Both the position numbers and the translations under genes were made by a program. Below the pieces are notes generated by a model. It was not told the origin of the DNA, did no database searches, and was given only the letters and a program-made list of their open reading frames with translations. 37,818 bases of DNA from Actinophytocola sp. (GTDB lineage Bacteria > Actinomycetota > Actinomycetes > Mycobacteriales > Pseudonocardiaceae): NCBI GenBank assembly GCA_009377475.1, contig WHTY01000042.1, forward strand, positions 1-37,818. The letters are read 5' to 3'. Positions within the stretch are counted from its first letter, which is position 1; every line of letters starts with the position of its first letter. Of the stretch, positions 30,058-37,701 are shown piece after piece.

Positions 30058-30561
30058 GTGCAGTTCGGCCGCTATTTCGAGGAGTTCGAGGTCGGCGCGG
30101 TGTACAAGCACTGGCCAGGCAAAACGGTCACCGAGTACGACGACCACCTGTTCTGCCTGCTGACCATGAACCACCATCCGCTGCACATGGACAGCCACTA
30201 CGCGGCCGAGACCACCGACTTCGGCAAGAACGTCGTCGTCGGCAACTACATTTACTCGCTGCTGCTCGGCATGTCCGTCGCCGACGTCTCCGGCAAGGCG
30301 ATCGCCAACCTCGAGGTGGAGTCGCTCAAACACGTCAAGCCGACGTTCCACGGCGACACCATCTACGGCGAGACCGAGGTGCTGGACAAGACGCCGTCGA
30401 AGTCCAAGGACGACCGCGGCGTCGTCTACGTCGAGACCCGCGGCTACAACCAGGACGGCACGATCGTCTGCGTGTTCCGCCGCAAGGTCATGGTCCCCAA
30501 GCAGTCCTACGGCGACGCGCGCGGCGGCGAGCAGCCCGGGCGTCCAGTGCCCCATGAGTAG
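30058..30561 (+). CDS. MaoC-like hot-dog fold dehydratase
   Basis: A 167-residue MaoC domain protein of the (R)-specific enoyl-CoA hydratase/mesaconyl-CoA hydratase superfamily. FEEFEVGAVYKHWPGKTVTE is the typical N terminus. The catalytic segment reads TMNHHPLHMDSHYA: H43 is the catalytic His, while the position of the usual Asp (five residues earlier) is N38. GNYIYSLLLGMSV and VKPTFHGDTIYGETEV are core strands. AAGGAGG precedes the GTG. The DUF2332 gene starts 8 nt inside its 3' end, so they form an operon. Substrate unknown. Confidence 0.88.
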   Translation: MQFGRYFEEFEVGAVYKHWPGKTVTEYDDHLFCLLTMNHHPLHMDSHYAAETTDFGKNVVVGNYIYSLLLGMSVADVSGKAIANLEVESLKHVKPTFHGDTIYGETEVLDKTPSKSKDDRGVVYVETRGYNQDGTIVCVFRRKVMVPKQSYGDARGGEQPGRPVPHE

Positions 30562-31654
30562 CGCGAACGACGTCGAGGCGGCTCGGCGTGGTCTGGCGGC
30601 GTTCGCCGACCGCGCCGAGAGTTCGTCGCCGCTCTACGCCCACCTCGCCAGCAAGGCCGCCGAGGACGACGACGTCGCTGGCCTGCTCGCCGCCGCGCCT
30701 GAACCGGACGGCGAGCTGCTACTCGCGGTGGCGCATCGACTGCTGCAAGCCGACCCGATCCATCCGCTGACCAGGTACTACCCGACGCTGGGCGGGTTCG
30801 ACGGCGTGGACGCCGAGACCTGGCCGATGTTCCGCACCTTCCTGCTGGAGCGCACCGACCGGGCACGGGAGCTGCTGACGTCCCGCACCGTCCGCAACAA
30901 CGACGTCCAGCGCGCGACCCTGCTGTACCCGGCGTTGAGCGCGGTGGCCAAGCAGGCCAAGAGCACGCTCGTGCTCATGGAGGTCGGCGCGTGCGCCGGG
31001 CTGCTGCTCGGGCTGGACAAGTTCGGCTACCGCTACCACTGCGACGGCGGCGAGCAGTTCACGGCGGGGCCGACCAAGACCGCCGTCGGCCTGCACTGCG
31101 CGGTCGAGGGCCCCGGCTTCAGCGGTCCCAAGAAGAAGCTGCCGCTCGGCGAGCGGGTGGGGCTCGATCCTGCCCCCGTCGACCTGGCCGACGAGGACGA
31201 GCTGGCATGGCTGGACGCCTGCATCTGGGCGGACCAGCCGGAACGCGTCCGGCTGCTGCGCACCGCAGCCGCTGCCCATGCCAAGAACCCGCAGGACGTC
31301 GTCGCCGGTGATGGCGCGACCGACCTCGCCTCGGTGGCCGAGCGGCTGCCGTCCGACGCGCCGCTGGTGGTCATGAACAGCAACACCATGGCGCACATGG
31401 GCGCGCAGGGCCGGTCGGCGTACGTCGCGGCGCTGACGTCGCTTGCGGAGCAGCGGCCGCTGTGGTGGGTCAGCCACGAGCCGTACGAGGAAGGCATCGC
31501 CGAGGTGCTGCCCGGTCGCGACGACCTGACGCCGGGCGCGGGAGCACCGCCGGTCGGGGTGCTGAGCATCGCGCGCTGGTCCGGCGGCGAGCCCGACGTG
31601 ACGGTGCTGGCCACCACCGACCTTCACGGTGGCCGGATGACCTGGCGGAGCTGA
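30554..31654 (+). CDS. DUF2332 family protein
   Basis: A 366-residue protein of a family common in actinobacteria and without a known function. The middle part VLMEVGACAGLLLGLDKFGYRY has an E-x-G-x-x-x-G pattern reminiscent of a methyltransferase motif I, and LVVMNSNTMAHM is a second conserved block. The N terminus (FADRAESSSPLYAHLA) and DPIHPLTRYYPTLGG are family hallmarks. It overlaps the MaoC gene by 8 nt. The methyltransferase comparison is my inference from the motif only. Confidence 0.85.
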   Translation: MSSANDVEAARRGLAAFADRAESSSPLYAHLASKAAEDDDVAGLLAAAPEPDGELLLAVAHRLLQADPIHPLTRYYPTLGGFDGVDAETWPMFRTFLLERTDRARELLTSRTVRNNDVQRATLLYPALSAVAKQAKSTLVLMEVGACAGLLLGLDKFGYRYHCDGGEQFTAGPTKTAVGLHCAVEGPGFSGPKKKLPLGERVGLDPAPVDLADEDELAWLDACIWADQPERVRLLRTAAAAHAKNPQDVVAGDGATDLASVAERLPSDAPLVVMNSNTMAHMGAQGRSAYVAALTSLAEQRPLWWVSHEPYEEGIAEVLPGRDDLTPGAGAPPVGVLSIARWSGGEPDVTVLATTDLHGGRMTWRS

Positions 31655-31736
31655 GCCGGTTGGCACGCCGCGTCACCGACTGTGCGTGTCCAGACAGTCA
31701 CGCCGCGCGAAGCTCACTCTGCCGCACGAACCGGGG

Positions 31737-31767
31737 TCACTCGGTGGCGTGAGAGGGGCCACAGTGA
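31737..31767. terminator. Hairpin between convergent DUF2332 and Nudix genes
   Basis: TCACT-CG-GTGGC (31737-31748) pairs with GCCACAGTGA (31758-31767) with a 2-nt bulge. It lies in the 142-nt convergent gap. Weak evidence for a shared terminator. Confidence 0.4.
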
Positions 31768-31796
31768 CGCACCCGGGGTCTGGCCGGTGGCGTCGC

Positions 31797-32219
31797 TCAG
31801 GCCCGTCGTGGCCCGGTTGGCAGCGCGCGCCAGCTACGTAGCGTTGCGGTGAGCCCGTCGACGAGGTCGCCGTTTCGGTCGAGCGCGTCGTACTCGTCGC
31901 TGTCCACCCACCGGGCGTCGGCGGCGTCATCACCGGCGCAGAGCGCACCCGTGACGACCGTGCAGAAGTAGTCATGGATCTCGTATGGCCCGCGCGTGAC
32001 GATCCCGGCACGCGAACCAGGCTCGACGGTCAGTCCGGTCTCTTCCCGCAGCTCACGGGCCACGCCGTCGGTCATCGACTCGCCTGGCAGCAGCTTGCCG
32101 CCAGGCAGTGACCACTTGCCCGCCGCAGGCGCTCGCCCCCGCCGCACAAGCAGGAGCCGGCCGCTGGCATCGTGGACCACACCGCCGACACAGCGGATCA
32201 TTGATTGCTCGTGAGGCAT
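31797..32219 (-). CDS. Nudix hydrolase
   Basis: A 140-residue Nudix pyrophosphohydrolase. The Nudix box runs from G41 to L63 (GKLLPGES...VARELREETGL), with the metal-binding REL-REE residues at 55-60. CVGGVVHDASGRLLLVRRG is the usual first strand pair. MutT-like or ADP-ribose-like substrates are equally possible. ATG 32219 lies 8 nt after TACTCT and lacks a Shine-Dalgarno; the GTG at 32225 would add two residues. Confidence 0.92.
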   Translation of the reverse strand: MPHEQSMIRCVGGVVHDASGRLLLVRRGRAPAAGKWSLPGGKLLPGESMTDGVARELREETGLTVEPGSRAGIVTRGPYEIHDYFCTVVTGALCAGDDAADARWVDSDEYDALDRNGDLVDGLTATLRSWRALPTGPRRA

Positions 32220-32227
32220 AGCCACAG

Positions 32228-32233
32228 AGAGTA
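32228..32233 (-). promoter_or_regulatory. Leaderless -10 element of the Nudix gene
   Basis: TACTCT on the minus strand, 8 nt before ATG 32219. Confidence 0.45.
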
Positions 32234-32360
32234 GTTGTTCGGTAGCATAATCGACGAGCGCTGCCCCGAGCGCGCGACTTTGCTCGGTTATCAGCGCTCA
32301 GTGCGGTACAACGAATAGTGGTTAGCCACAGGTACTACTGAAAGACGGGGTCTGATCGTC

Positions 32361-32525
32361 GTGGACGTGAAGAAGTTGGCCATCGTGGCCGGAACCCTAC
32401 TCGTGCTGTTCTTCGTCATCACCCAGCCAACAGGTTCGGCCAGCCTCGTGCACAACATTCTCGGCATGCTCCGGGACGCCGCCGAGTCGTTGATCACCTT
32501 CGTCAGCAACGTGTTCCAAGCCTAA
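32361..32525 (+). CDS. Small single-span membrane protein (54 aa)
   Basis: A 54-residue ORF: a basic start (MDVKKLAIVAG), one membrane helix (LLVLFFVITQ) and an amphipathic C-terminal part (SLVHNILGMLRDAAESLITF, then VSNVFQA). It ends 10 nt before the PH-domain gene, on the same strand. Similar tiny membrane proteins next to PH-domain genes occur in other actinobacteria as I recall. GTG 32361 or 32367 could start it; a Shine-Dalgarno is not obvious. Codon third positions are G/C-rich like its neighbours, which supports coding. Confidence 0.7.
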   Translation: MDVKKLAIVAGTLLVLFFVITQPTGSASLVHNILGMLRDAAESLITFVSNVFQA

Positions 32526-32535
32526 CGGTGTCGCC

Positions 32536-33102
32536 TTGAGTCTCTTCGCGCCTCGCGATCCGGACGAGTACCTGCTCGACACCGAGCGCCGTGTGATCAG
32601 GATCAGGCGGCACTGGGCCACGTTGCTGTGGGACAGCTTCGAGTCGGCTGCCCTGCTTGCCATCGCGGTGATGGTGTCGTACCTGCTGCCGCCATCGCTG
32701 TGGGTGGTGCAGAACGTGCTCTGGTATGCGGCGCTGCTTGTCATCATGCGCTTCATCTGGATCGTGATGGAGTGGTGGGTCGAGACGCTGGTCGTCACTG
32801 ACAAACGGTTCATCATGACCAAGGGCATCTTCACGACGAAGGTCCTGATGATGCCCATCAGCAAGGTCACCGACCTCACCTACAAGCGGACCGCGGCAGG
32901 CAGGATGCTGGGCTACGGCACCATCATCGTCGAGTCGGCCGGACAGATCCAAGCCCTCAACCACATCGACTACCTGCCCAAACCGGAAGAGTTCTACGAC
33001 ACCATCTCGGAGCTGGTCTTCGGTGACAAGAAGGCGCAGGCCGAGCGGTTCTCCATGATCAAGGCGCAGCGGGCGGCGCGGGGGAAGCGCGCCGTGAAGT
33101 GA
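32536..33102 (+). CDS. PH domain-containing membrane protein (bPH2/YdbS-like)
   Basis: A 188-residue protein. After a short cytosolic segment (YLLDTERRVIRIRRHW) come two membrane helices (about 33-75: ESAALLAIAVMVSYLL and LWYAALLVIMRFIWIVM). A bacterial PH domain follows (about 80-160: ETLVVTDKRFIMTKGIFTTKV, ISKVTDLTYKRTAAGRMLGYG). The C-terminal tail is basic. The family is widespread and poorly understood. The only suitable start is TTG 32536; the GTG 8 nt upstream is out of frame. It is probably co-transcribed with the 54-residue membrane protein. Confidence 0.85.
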   Translation: MSLFAPRDPDEYLLDTERRVIRIRRHWATLLWDSFESAALLAIAVMVSYLLPPSLWVVQNVLWYAALLVIMRFIWIVMEWWVETLVVTDKRFIMTKGIFTTKVLMMPISKVTDLTYKRTAAGRMLGYGTIIVESAGQIQALNHIDYLPKPEEFYDTISELVFGDKKAQAERFSMIKAQRAARGKRAVK

Positions 33103-33169
33103 CCCACGGACGACGCTGAGCGTGCCCTGACAGGGCGCGCTGGGACCGGCATCAGCGACACTGGTCGAT

Positions 33170-34063
33170 GTGAGTCCTCGCATCGACCTGCACACCCACT
33201 CCACCGCGTCCGACGGCACCGACAGTCCGACCGACCTCGTGGTCGCCGCCGCTGCCGCCGAGATCGACGTCCTCGCGATCACCGACCACGACACGACGGC
33301 GGGCTGGCGTGAGGCCAGCGCGGCGCTGCCACCTGGGATGACGCTGGTGCCGGGCGCCGAGCTGTCCTGTGTGTCGGAGTCCGGCGCTGGCGGCGCCAAC
33401 ACCGCTGGCAGGCGGATCAGCGTGCACCTGCTCGCCTACCTGTTCGACCCGAACGCCGAGGGCGTCGTGACCGAGCAGCGCAGACTCCGCGCGGAACGCC
33501 GCAGCAGGCTGCGCACCATGGCGGAGCGGATGGCCGCCGACGGCGTCCCCATTGACCCCGACGAACTGCTCGGCGCGCTCCCGGCTGACGCACCGGCCGG
33601 ACGTCCTCACCTGGCGCGGGCGCTGATCGACGCGGGGCTGGCAAGCAGCGTCGACGAGGCGTTCGCGAGCTACCTCGGCGGCGGCAGGGGCTACTACGTC
33701 CCGCGCAGCGACACCCCGGTGCTGCGGGCCATCGACATGATCAACGACGCGGGCGGCGTCACTGTGCTCGCCCATCCGCTCGCGTACTCGCGCGGGCCGA
33801 CGGTGAGCCTGGCGACCATCGCGGAGATGGCGGCGCACGGCCTCACCGGCATCGAGGTCGACCATCCCAACCACGACCAGCCGACCCGCGAGAAGCTGCG
33901 GGCGCTGGCCGCCGAGCTGGACCTGCTGCCGACCGGGTCGAGCGACTACCACGGCACGAACAAGGACATCCCGCTCGGCGCGGAGACCACCGATCCCGAC
34001 GTGTTCGCCGACCTTGTCTCGCGGGCAACCGGCTGCGGGGTCGTGGCGGGGGCGGCCGGATGA
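33170..34063 (+). CDS. PHP domain phosphoesterase (YciV/RNase AM-like)
   Basis: A 297-residue PHP-family metallophosphoesterase. Metal ligands are H8 and H10 (DLHTHSTASDG), D39 and H40 (AITDHDTT), E64 (PGAELSC), then VLAHP and GSSDYHG near the C terminus. The size and layout match 3',5'-nucleotide bisphosphate phosphatase / 5'-3' exonuclease YciV. Those act on pAp or on short 5' RNA ends. GACACT 7 nt before the GTG resembles a leaderless -10. The stop overlaps the MarC-family gene start (ATGA). Confidence 0.9.
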   Translation: MSPRIDLHTHSTASDGTDSPTDLVVAAAAAEIDVLAITDHDTTAGWREASAALPPGMTLVPGAELSCVSESGAGGANTAGRRISVHLLAYLFDPNAEGVVTEQRRLRAERRSRLRTMAERMAADGVPIDPDELLGALPADAPAGRPHLARALIDAGLASSVDEAFASYLGGGRGYYVPRSDTPVLRAIDMINDAGGVTVLAHPLAYSRGPTVSLATIAEMAAHGLTGIEVDHPNHDQPTREKLRALAAELDLLPTGSSDYHGTNKDIPLGAETTDPDVFADLVSRATGCGVVAGAAG

Positions 34064-34680
34064 GCGAGTGGTTCGACGTCGGCGTCTTCGTGACGGCGAC
34101 GGTCACGCTGCTGGTCATCATGGACCCGACCGGCACCGTGCCGGTGTTCCTCAGCCTCACCGGGCGTCGTGCCGCGCCGGCGCGGGCGAAGGCGGCTCGG
34201 CAGGCGGTGCTGGTGTCGCTGCTGGTCATCACGGTCTTCGCGGTGGCGGGCCAGGCGATCCTGACGTACCTCGGCATCGGCATCCCCGCGCTGCAGGGCG
34301 CTGGCGGGCTGCTGCTCCTGCTGGTCGCGCTCGACCTGCTCACCGGGCGTGAGAGCGCGAAGCCGGAGGCGGCCGAGGACGTCAACGTCGCGCTGGTCCC
34401 GCTGGGCACACCGCTGCTCGCCGGGCCGGGCGCGATCGCGGCGACCATCGTGTTCGTGCGGGAGGCCAGCGGCGACATCGGCGCGTACCTCGCCATCGCT
34501 GCGGCGATCCTGCTGGTGCACCTGGCGCTGTTCCTGTCGCTGCGCTACGCGGGCCTGGTCATCCGGCTGATCAAGGAAAGTGGCATCACGCTCGTCGCGA
34601 AGGTCGCCGGTCTGCTGCTCGCCGCGATCGCGGTGCAGCTCGTCGCTGATTCGGTGCGCGGGTTCATCGCGGGCGGCTAA
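34060..34680 (+). CDS. MarC family integral membrane protein (UPF0056)
   Basis: A 206-residue protein with six membrane helices. LLVIMDPTGTVPVFLSLT and VPLGTPLLAGPGAIA are the two family repeats, each centred on a Pro-Gly turn. Despite the name, MarC proteins are not established drug exporters and their role is unknown. It overlaps the PHP gene by 4 nt, so the pair is co-translated. Confidence 0.92.
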   Translation: MSEWFDVGVFVTATVTLLVIMDPTGTVPVFLSLTGRRAAPARAKAARQAVLVSLLVITVFAVAGQAILTYLGIGIPALQGAGGLLLLLVALDLLTGRESAKPEAAEDVNVALVPLGTPLLAGPGAIAATIVFVREASGDIGAYLAIAAAILLVHLALFLSLRYAGLVIRLIKESGITLVAKVAGLLLAAIAVQLVADSVRGFIAGG

Positions 34681-34832
34681 CGTCGTCGGCATGGTTGTGT
34701 CGGGGATGTCGCTTGGCCGCTGTCGGCCTGCCCGTTCCTGGTTCGTCATGGGGGCCGTTACGCTTGCGATTCGACGCCAGACGGGGGATGGAGCGGGTAT
34801 TGCGCGCGATGACGGCCGAGGCGGAGTGGCCG

Positions 34833-35132
34833 ATGTATGAGCAGCCGCGGGGTGACAGCGGTGCGGGCGGGTTCTGGCGCGGCATCGCGGGCGCCGTCGC
34901 CGCCGGTCTCCTGCTGCTCGCCATCGGGCTGTTCGGGGTGACGATGTTCGCGCCGGAACTCGGCGTGCGCGGCCCTGGCGCGGAGGTTCTGGCTGGCCAC
35001 TCCGTCGCCGCCGTGTTCGCCGTCGCCGGGGCCATCCTCGCCGACCGGACGCGGGGGCTGTCGGCGTTCATCGGCGGCGTCGGCGCGCTCGCCATCGCGA
35101 CGATCACGGTCTGGTGGTTCTGGCTGAGCTGA
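34833..35132 (+). CDS. Small membrane protein, three helices
   Basis: A 99-residue hypothetical protein with three hydrophobic helices (AGAVAAGLLLLAIGLFGV, SVAAVFAVAGAIL, FIGGVGALAIATITVWWFWL). I do not recognise the family. GGCGGAG lies 7 nt before ATG 34833; ATG 34809 or 34788 would add 8 or 15 residues. The 152 nt after the MarC-family gene otherwise look non-coding. It converges on the M14 peptidase gene. Confidence 0.7.
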   Translation: MYEQPRGDSGAGGFWRGIAGAVAAGLLLLAIGLFGVTMFAPELGVRGPGAEVLAGHSVAAVFAVAGAILADRTRGLSAFIGGVGALAIATITVWWFWLS

Positions 35133-35153
35133 GGACGTCAACGCCTCGCCGCG

Positions 35154-35213
35154 CGAGTGGATCTTGAGGCGAAATGGTCATCCGGACAACCAGAAGTGCT
35201 CAAGATCCACTCG
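35154..35213. repeat. 60-nt inverted repeat after the small membrane protein gene
   Basis: Perfect 15-bp arms: CGAGTGGATCTTGAG (35154-35168) and its complement (35199-35213). The 30-nt centre has its own palindromic pattern, TGGT-CAT-CCGG-ACA-ACCA. It is AT-richer than its surroundings. It may serve as terminator for the upstream gene or be a small mobile-element relic. Confidence 0.75.
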
Positions 35214-35246
35214 GGGCACGGAGTAAACCGGACAAGGTAGGCGGGA

Positions 35247-35287
35247 GCGGCCACCGGCGCACCGAGGGGCAGTGCGCCGATGGCCGC
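35247..35287 (-). terminator. Terminator of the M14 peptidase gene
   Basis: 15-bp stem GCGGCCACCGGCGCA / TGCGCCGATGGCCGC around an 11-nt loop, 6 nt after the peptidase stop. The single mismatch is a G-U wobble only in the minus-strand transcript, so it is perfect for the peptidase mRNA. Confidence 0.7.
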
Positions 35288-35293
35288 CGACGA

Positions 35294-37390
35294 TCACCAG
35301 CGCGACGCGCAGCGGCGCAGCTTCGCCTTCACTTCCTCGCCCCGGTCGACGACGACCGGGATCTGCTCGAGGACTTGGCCGTCCTTCTCGCAGCTGAGCG
35401 TGTAGTTCTCGATCAACTGCCTCGGCACGGTATTCGTATCGGAGTCGTACAGCGAGCCGGTCACCGTGTAGCTTGGCGTCGCCGAGGCGAAGTTGGTCAC
35501 CCGGAACACGTAGTCACCCTGTTCCGGGTGCTGCACCAGCGCCCGCTCCTTGGTAGCGACGAACTGCTCGGACTTGGCGACCTCGGTGAGGCTGCCGTCC
35601 TGCTCGCGGTAGAAGACCTTCAGATCCATGTCGTCCGGGGTGGGCCAGTCGAGCTTGACCTCCAGGATGTCCACATCGGACTCCGTGACGCGGAACTCGT
35701 GGTCGACGTGGTCGCCAGGGGCGATCAGGCCACCGGTGAACGTCTCCGAACGGATCGGCTCCTCCGCCAGCGCCTCGTACTGCCGGTCCATGACGACGGG
35801 CCGCGTCGACGGGTTGACGTGCCAGCGGAACTTGCCGTTCTCGCCGACGCGCATCGTCGTCTCGATCGTGTCCGAAATGGACGACTCCCACGTCGGCGTC
35901 GCGAACGACTTCGTCAGCCGCAACGTCGCACCAGCAGGGGCCTTGCCCGCGATCACCGAGTGGTTCGCGGCGTTGACGGCGTTCTCCAGCGCGATGAGGA
36001 ACGCCTCCCGGTTGCCCTTGCCCTCGTACTCGCCAGCGCCGAGGTACTCGTCGATGACATCGGGATAGGGCGGGTGGAACTCGTGCTCGCCGATCTCGAA
36101 GGTGTAGCCGAAGCCGCCGGTCGTGTTGTACGACCAGTCCTCCGTGGTGCCGGTCGTGTCGTAGAGCTCCCAGCCGTGGATGTTCTGGTAGCCGTTCTGC
36201 GCGGCCATCTCCGCACCGAGCGCCTTCAGGGCCTCCTCGTCGTGCGGCTGGCCGACCGGCTCGCCGTCCGGCCCGATGGTGTCCGGCTTGACGCCGTTGG
36301 GCCGCAGCACCAGGTTCGAGAACGTGTGGTTGGTGATCAGCGTGGTCACCTGCCTGCTGCTCACCAGCTCACGGATGTTCTGCGTCTCCGGCTCGGAGAA
36401 CGGCCCAGCGCCCCGGTAGGTGGCTTCGGCGAACGTCGACGACGCGCCTGGTCCGCCCCAGAGCCCGCCGTAGTTGCGGTTGGTGTCGATGCCGACGCCG
36501 AAGCCGCCGTTGCTCGACGCGAGCGCGCACTCGCCCGCGAGTGGCTCCTGGCCGTCGGCCATGCGGCAGTTCTTGCGCTTGTAGGCGTTGCCCGGCGTGC
36601 CGAGGATCGACACCGTGCCGCCGTCGTCCAGCTCGCGCAGGTCGAGCAGCAGGCCGTCGTTGATCGACTTCTCGAAGCCGTCCGGGTTGGTCACCGGGAT
36701 GACAAGCACCCGCGCCTCGTCGAGCAGGTTCGTGATCCGCTCGCTCTTGCCGTAGTTGGTGACGAGGTCGTAGGCGAACTCCATCGTCAGCTCGCCGGAC
36801 GGCCACTCGCGCGCGTGGTGCAGGCCCATGATGGCGAACACCGGCTTGCCGTCCTCGGCCTCGTGGACGTCGCCGCCGATCTCGATGCCGCGAACCGTCT
36901 TGCCTTCGAGGGTCTTGTGCGGCAGCTCGAACTGCTTGACGATGTTCGGCCGCTGCTCCGCCAGCGCGGCCATGTCGGCGTTGTAGTCGGCCAGCGTGCG
37001 GTAGCTGGTCCGGCCGCTCGGGAGCTTCGACGTCGCGGTCGAGGCGGCGAAGGTCTCGTTGATCTGGTTGACCTTGGCGGTCCGCAACGCCAGATTGGCG
37101 ATGCGGACGTCCCAGGTGAAACCAGCCTGGCGCAGCAGGTCGGCGTCCGTCGCGCTGTGCAGCACCACCTCGACGAAGTCGTGGCCAGCGTGTTCGGTGA
37201 GGTCGAGCCCGAGGCGCTGCAGTCGTTCCTTGTCGGCGCGCGTCGGTGTGTCGACGGTGACGAGCTGCACCGCGAAGTCCGACGTCGACGCCTGCGCCGG
37301 CGGCTGTCCGGTGTCGATCACGCCCACGACGACGGCGGCAGCGGCCACCGCCGTAAGGGCAGCACGAACTGGTCGGGATAGTCGGCCCAT
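35294..37390 (-). CDS. Secreted zinc carboxypeptidase (M14 family)
   Basis: A 698-residue exported metallocarboxypeptidase. A Sec-type signal peptide (RPVRAALTAVAAAAVVVGVI) ends near PAQA-S at residue 35. A propeptide-like region runs to about 125. The catalytic domain has zinc ligands H192 and E195 (HHAREWPSGE) and H355 (TNHTFSN), and the catalytic base E432 (GYTFEIGE); NRNYGGLWGG and FSEPE are further M14A hallmarks. Residues from about 500 form beta-rich accessory domains, the last resembling a pre-peptidase C-terminal domain. AAGGGGAC precedes ATG 37390. Probable role: extracellular peptide nutrition. 37391-37649 holds its promoter region; I see no gene there. Confidence 0.92.
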   Translation of the reverse strand: MGRLSRPVRAALTAVAAAAVVVGVIDTGQPPAQASTSDFAVQLVTVDTPTRADKERLQRLGLDLTEHAGHDFVEVVLHSATDADLLRQAGFTWDVRIANLALRTAKVNQINETFAASTATSKLPSGRTSYRTLADYNADMAALAEQRPNIVKQFELPHKTLEGKTVRGIEIGGDVHEAEDGKPVFAIMGLHHAREWPSGELTMEFAYDLVTNYGKSERITNLLDEARVLVIPVTNPDGFEKSINDGLLLDLRELDDGGTVSILGTPGNAYKRKNCRMADGQEPLAGECALASSNGGFGVGIDTNRNYGGLWGGPGASSTFAEATYRGAGPFSEPETQNIRELVSSRQVTTLITNHTFSNLVLRPNGVKPDTIGPDGEPVGQPHDEEALKALGAEMAAQNGYQNIHGWELYDTTGTTEDWSYNTTGGFGYTFEIGEHEFHPPYPDVIDEYLGAGEYEGKGNREAFLIALENAVNAANHSVIAGKAPAGATLRLTKSFATPTWESSISDTIETTMRVGENGKFRWHVNPSTRPVVMDRQYEALAEEPIRSETFTGGLIAPGDHVDHEFRVTESDVDILEVKLDWPTPDDMDLKVFYREQDGSLTEVAKSEQFVATKERALVQHPEQGDYVFRVTNFASATPSYTVTGSLYDSDTNTVPRQLIENYTLSCEKDGQVLEQIPVVVDRGEEVKAKLRRCASRW

Positions 37391-37649
37391 GGAGAGGTCC
37401 CCTTCGTTTCTTCGCAGGTCATGCGGAGGCATTCAGGACATCAACGACGCAAACATGAAATCGGTTACGAAACTCGTCGGTGGGGTCCGTGGGCGCCCGG
37501 CTCGCCTGATCCTCGGCTGCAGGAATGGTGCGAGGTGGCGAACCGGGCGCACGGGGAACTCTGTCAGCTGCCGCGCGCCAGCGAAGTCGGGAAACTACGC
37601 AACCCGGTACGTATTTCCGGCGGCGGGTGTTAGGGCGGGTGCAACGAAG

Positions 37650-37684
37650 GGCTTCTTACTTGCGTCAGACGCAAGTAAGAGGCT
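37650..37684. terminator. Strong hairpin beside the transposase fragment
   Basis: TCTTACTTGCGTC (37654-37666) and its perfect complement (37668-37680) around a single A, extended to 37650-37684 with wobble pairs. It lies 17 nt after the transposase stop on its 3' side. It may be a terminator insulating the element or part of its end structure. Confidence 0.65.
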
Positions 37685-37701
37685 GCGCAAATAGGCGATG
37701 G

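Noticed and set aside
35174..37381. 735-codon plus-strand ORF opposite the M14 peptidase gene
   Set aside because: Arg/Val/Asp-rich shadow of a GC-rich gene; the minus strand encodes a complete peptidase with signal peptide and all zinc ligands.
37421..37633. 70-codon plus-strand ORF between the M14 gene and the transposase
   Set aside because: No ribosome binding site, no similarity that I recognise, and composition like the non-coding flank.
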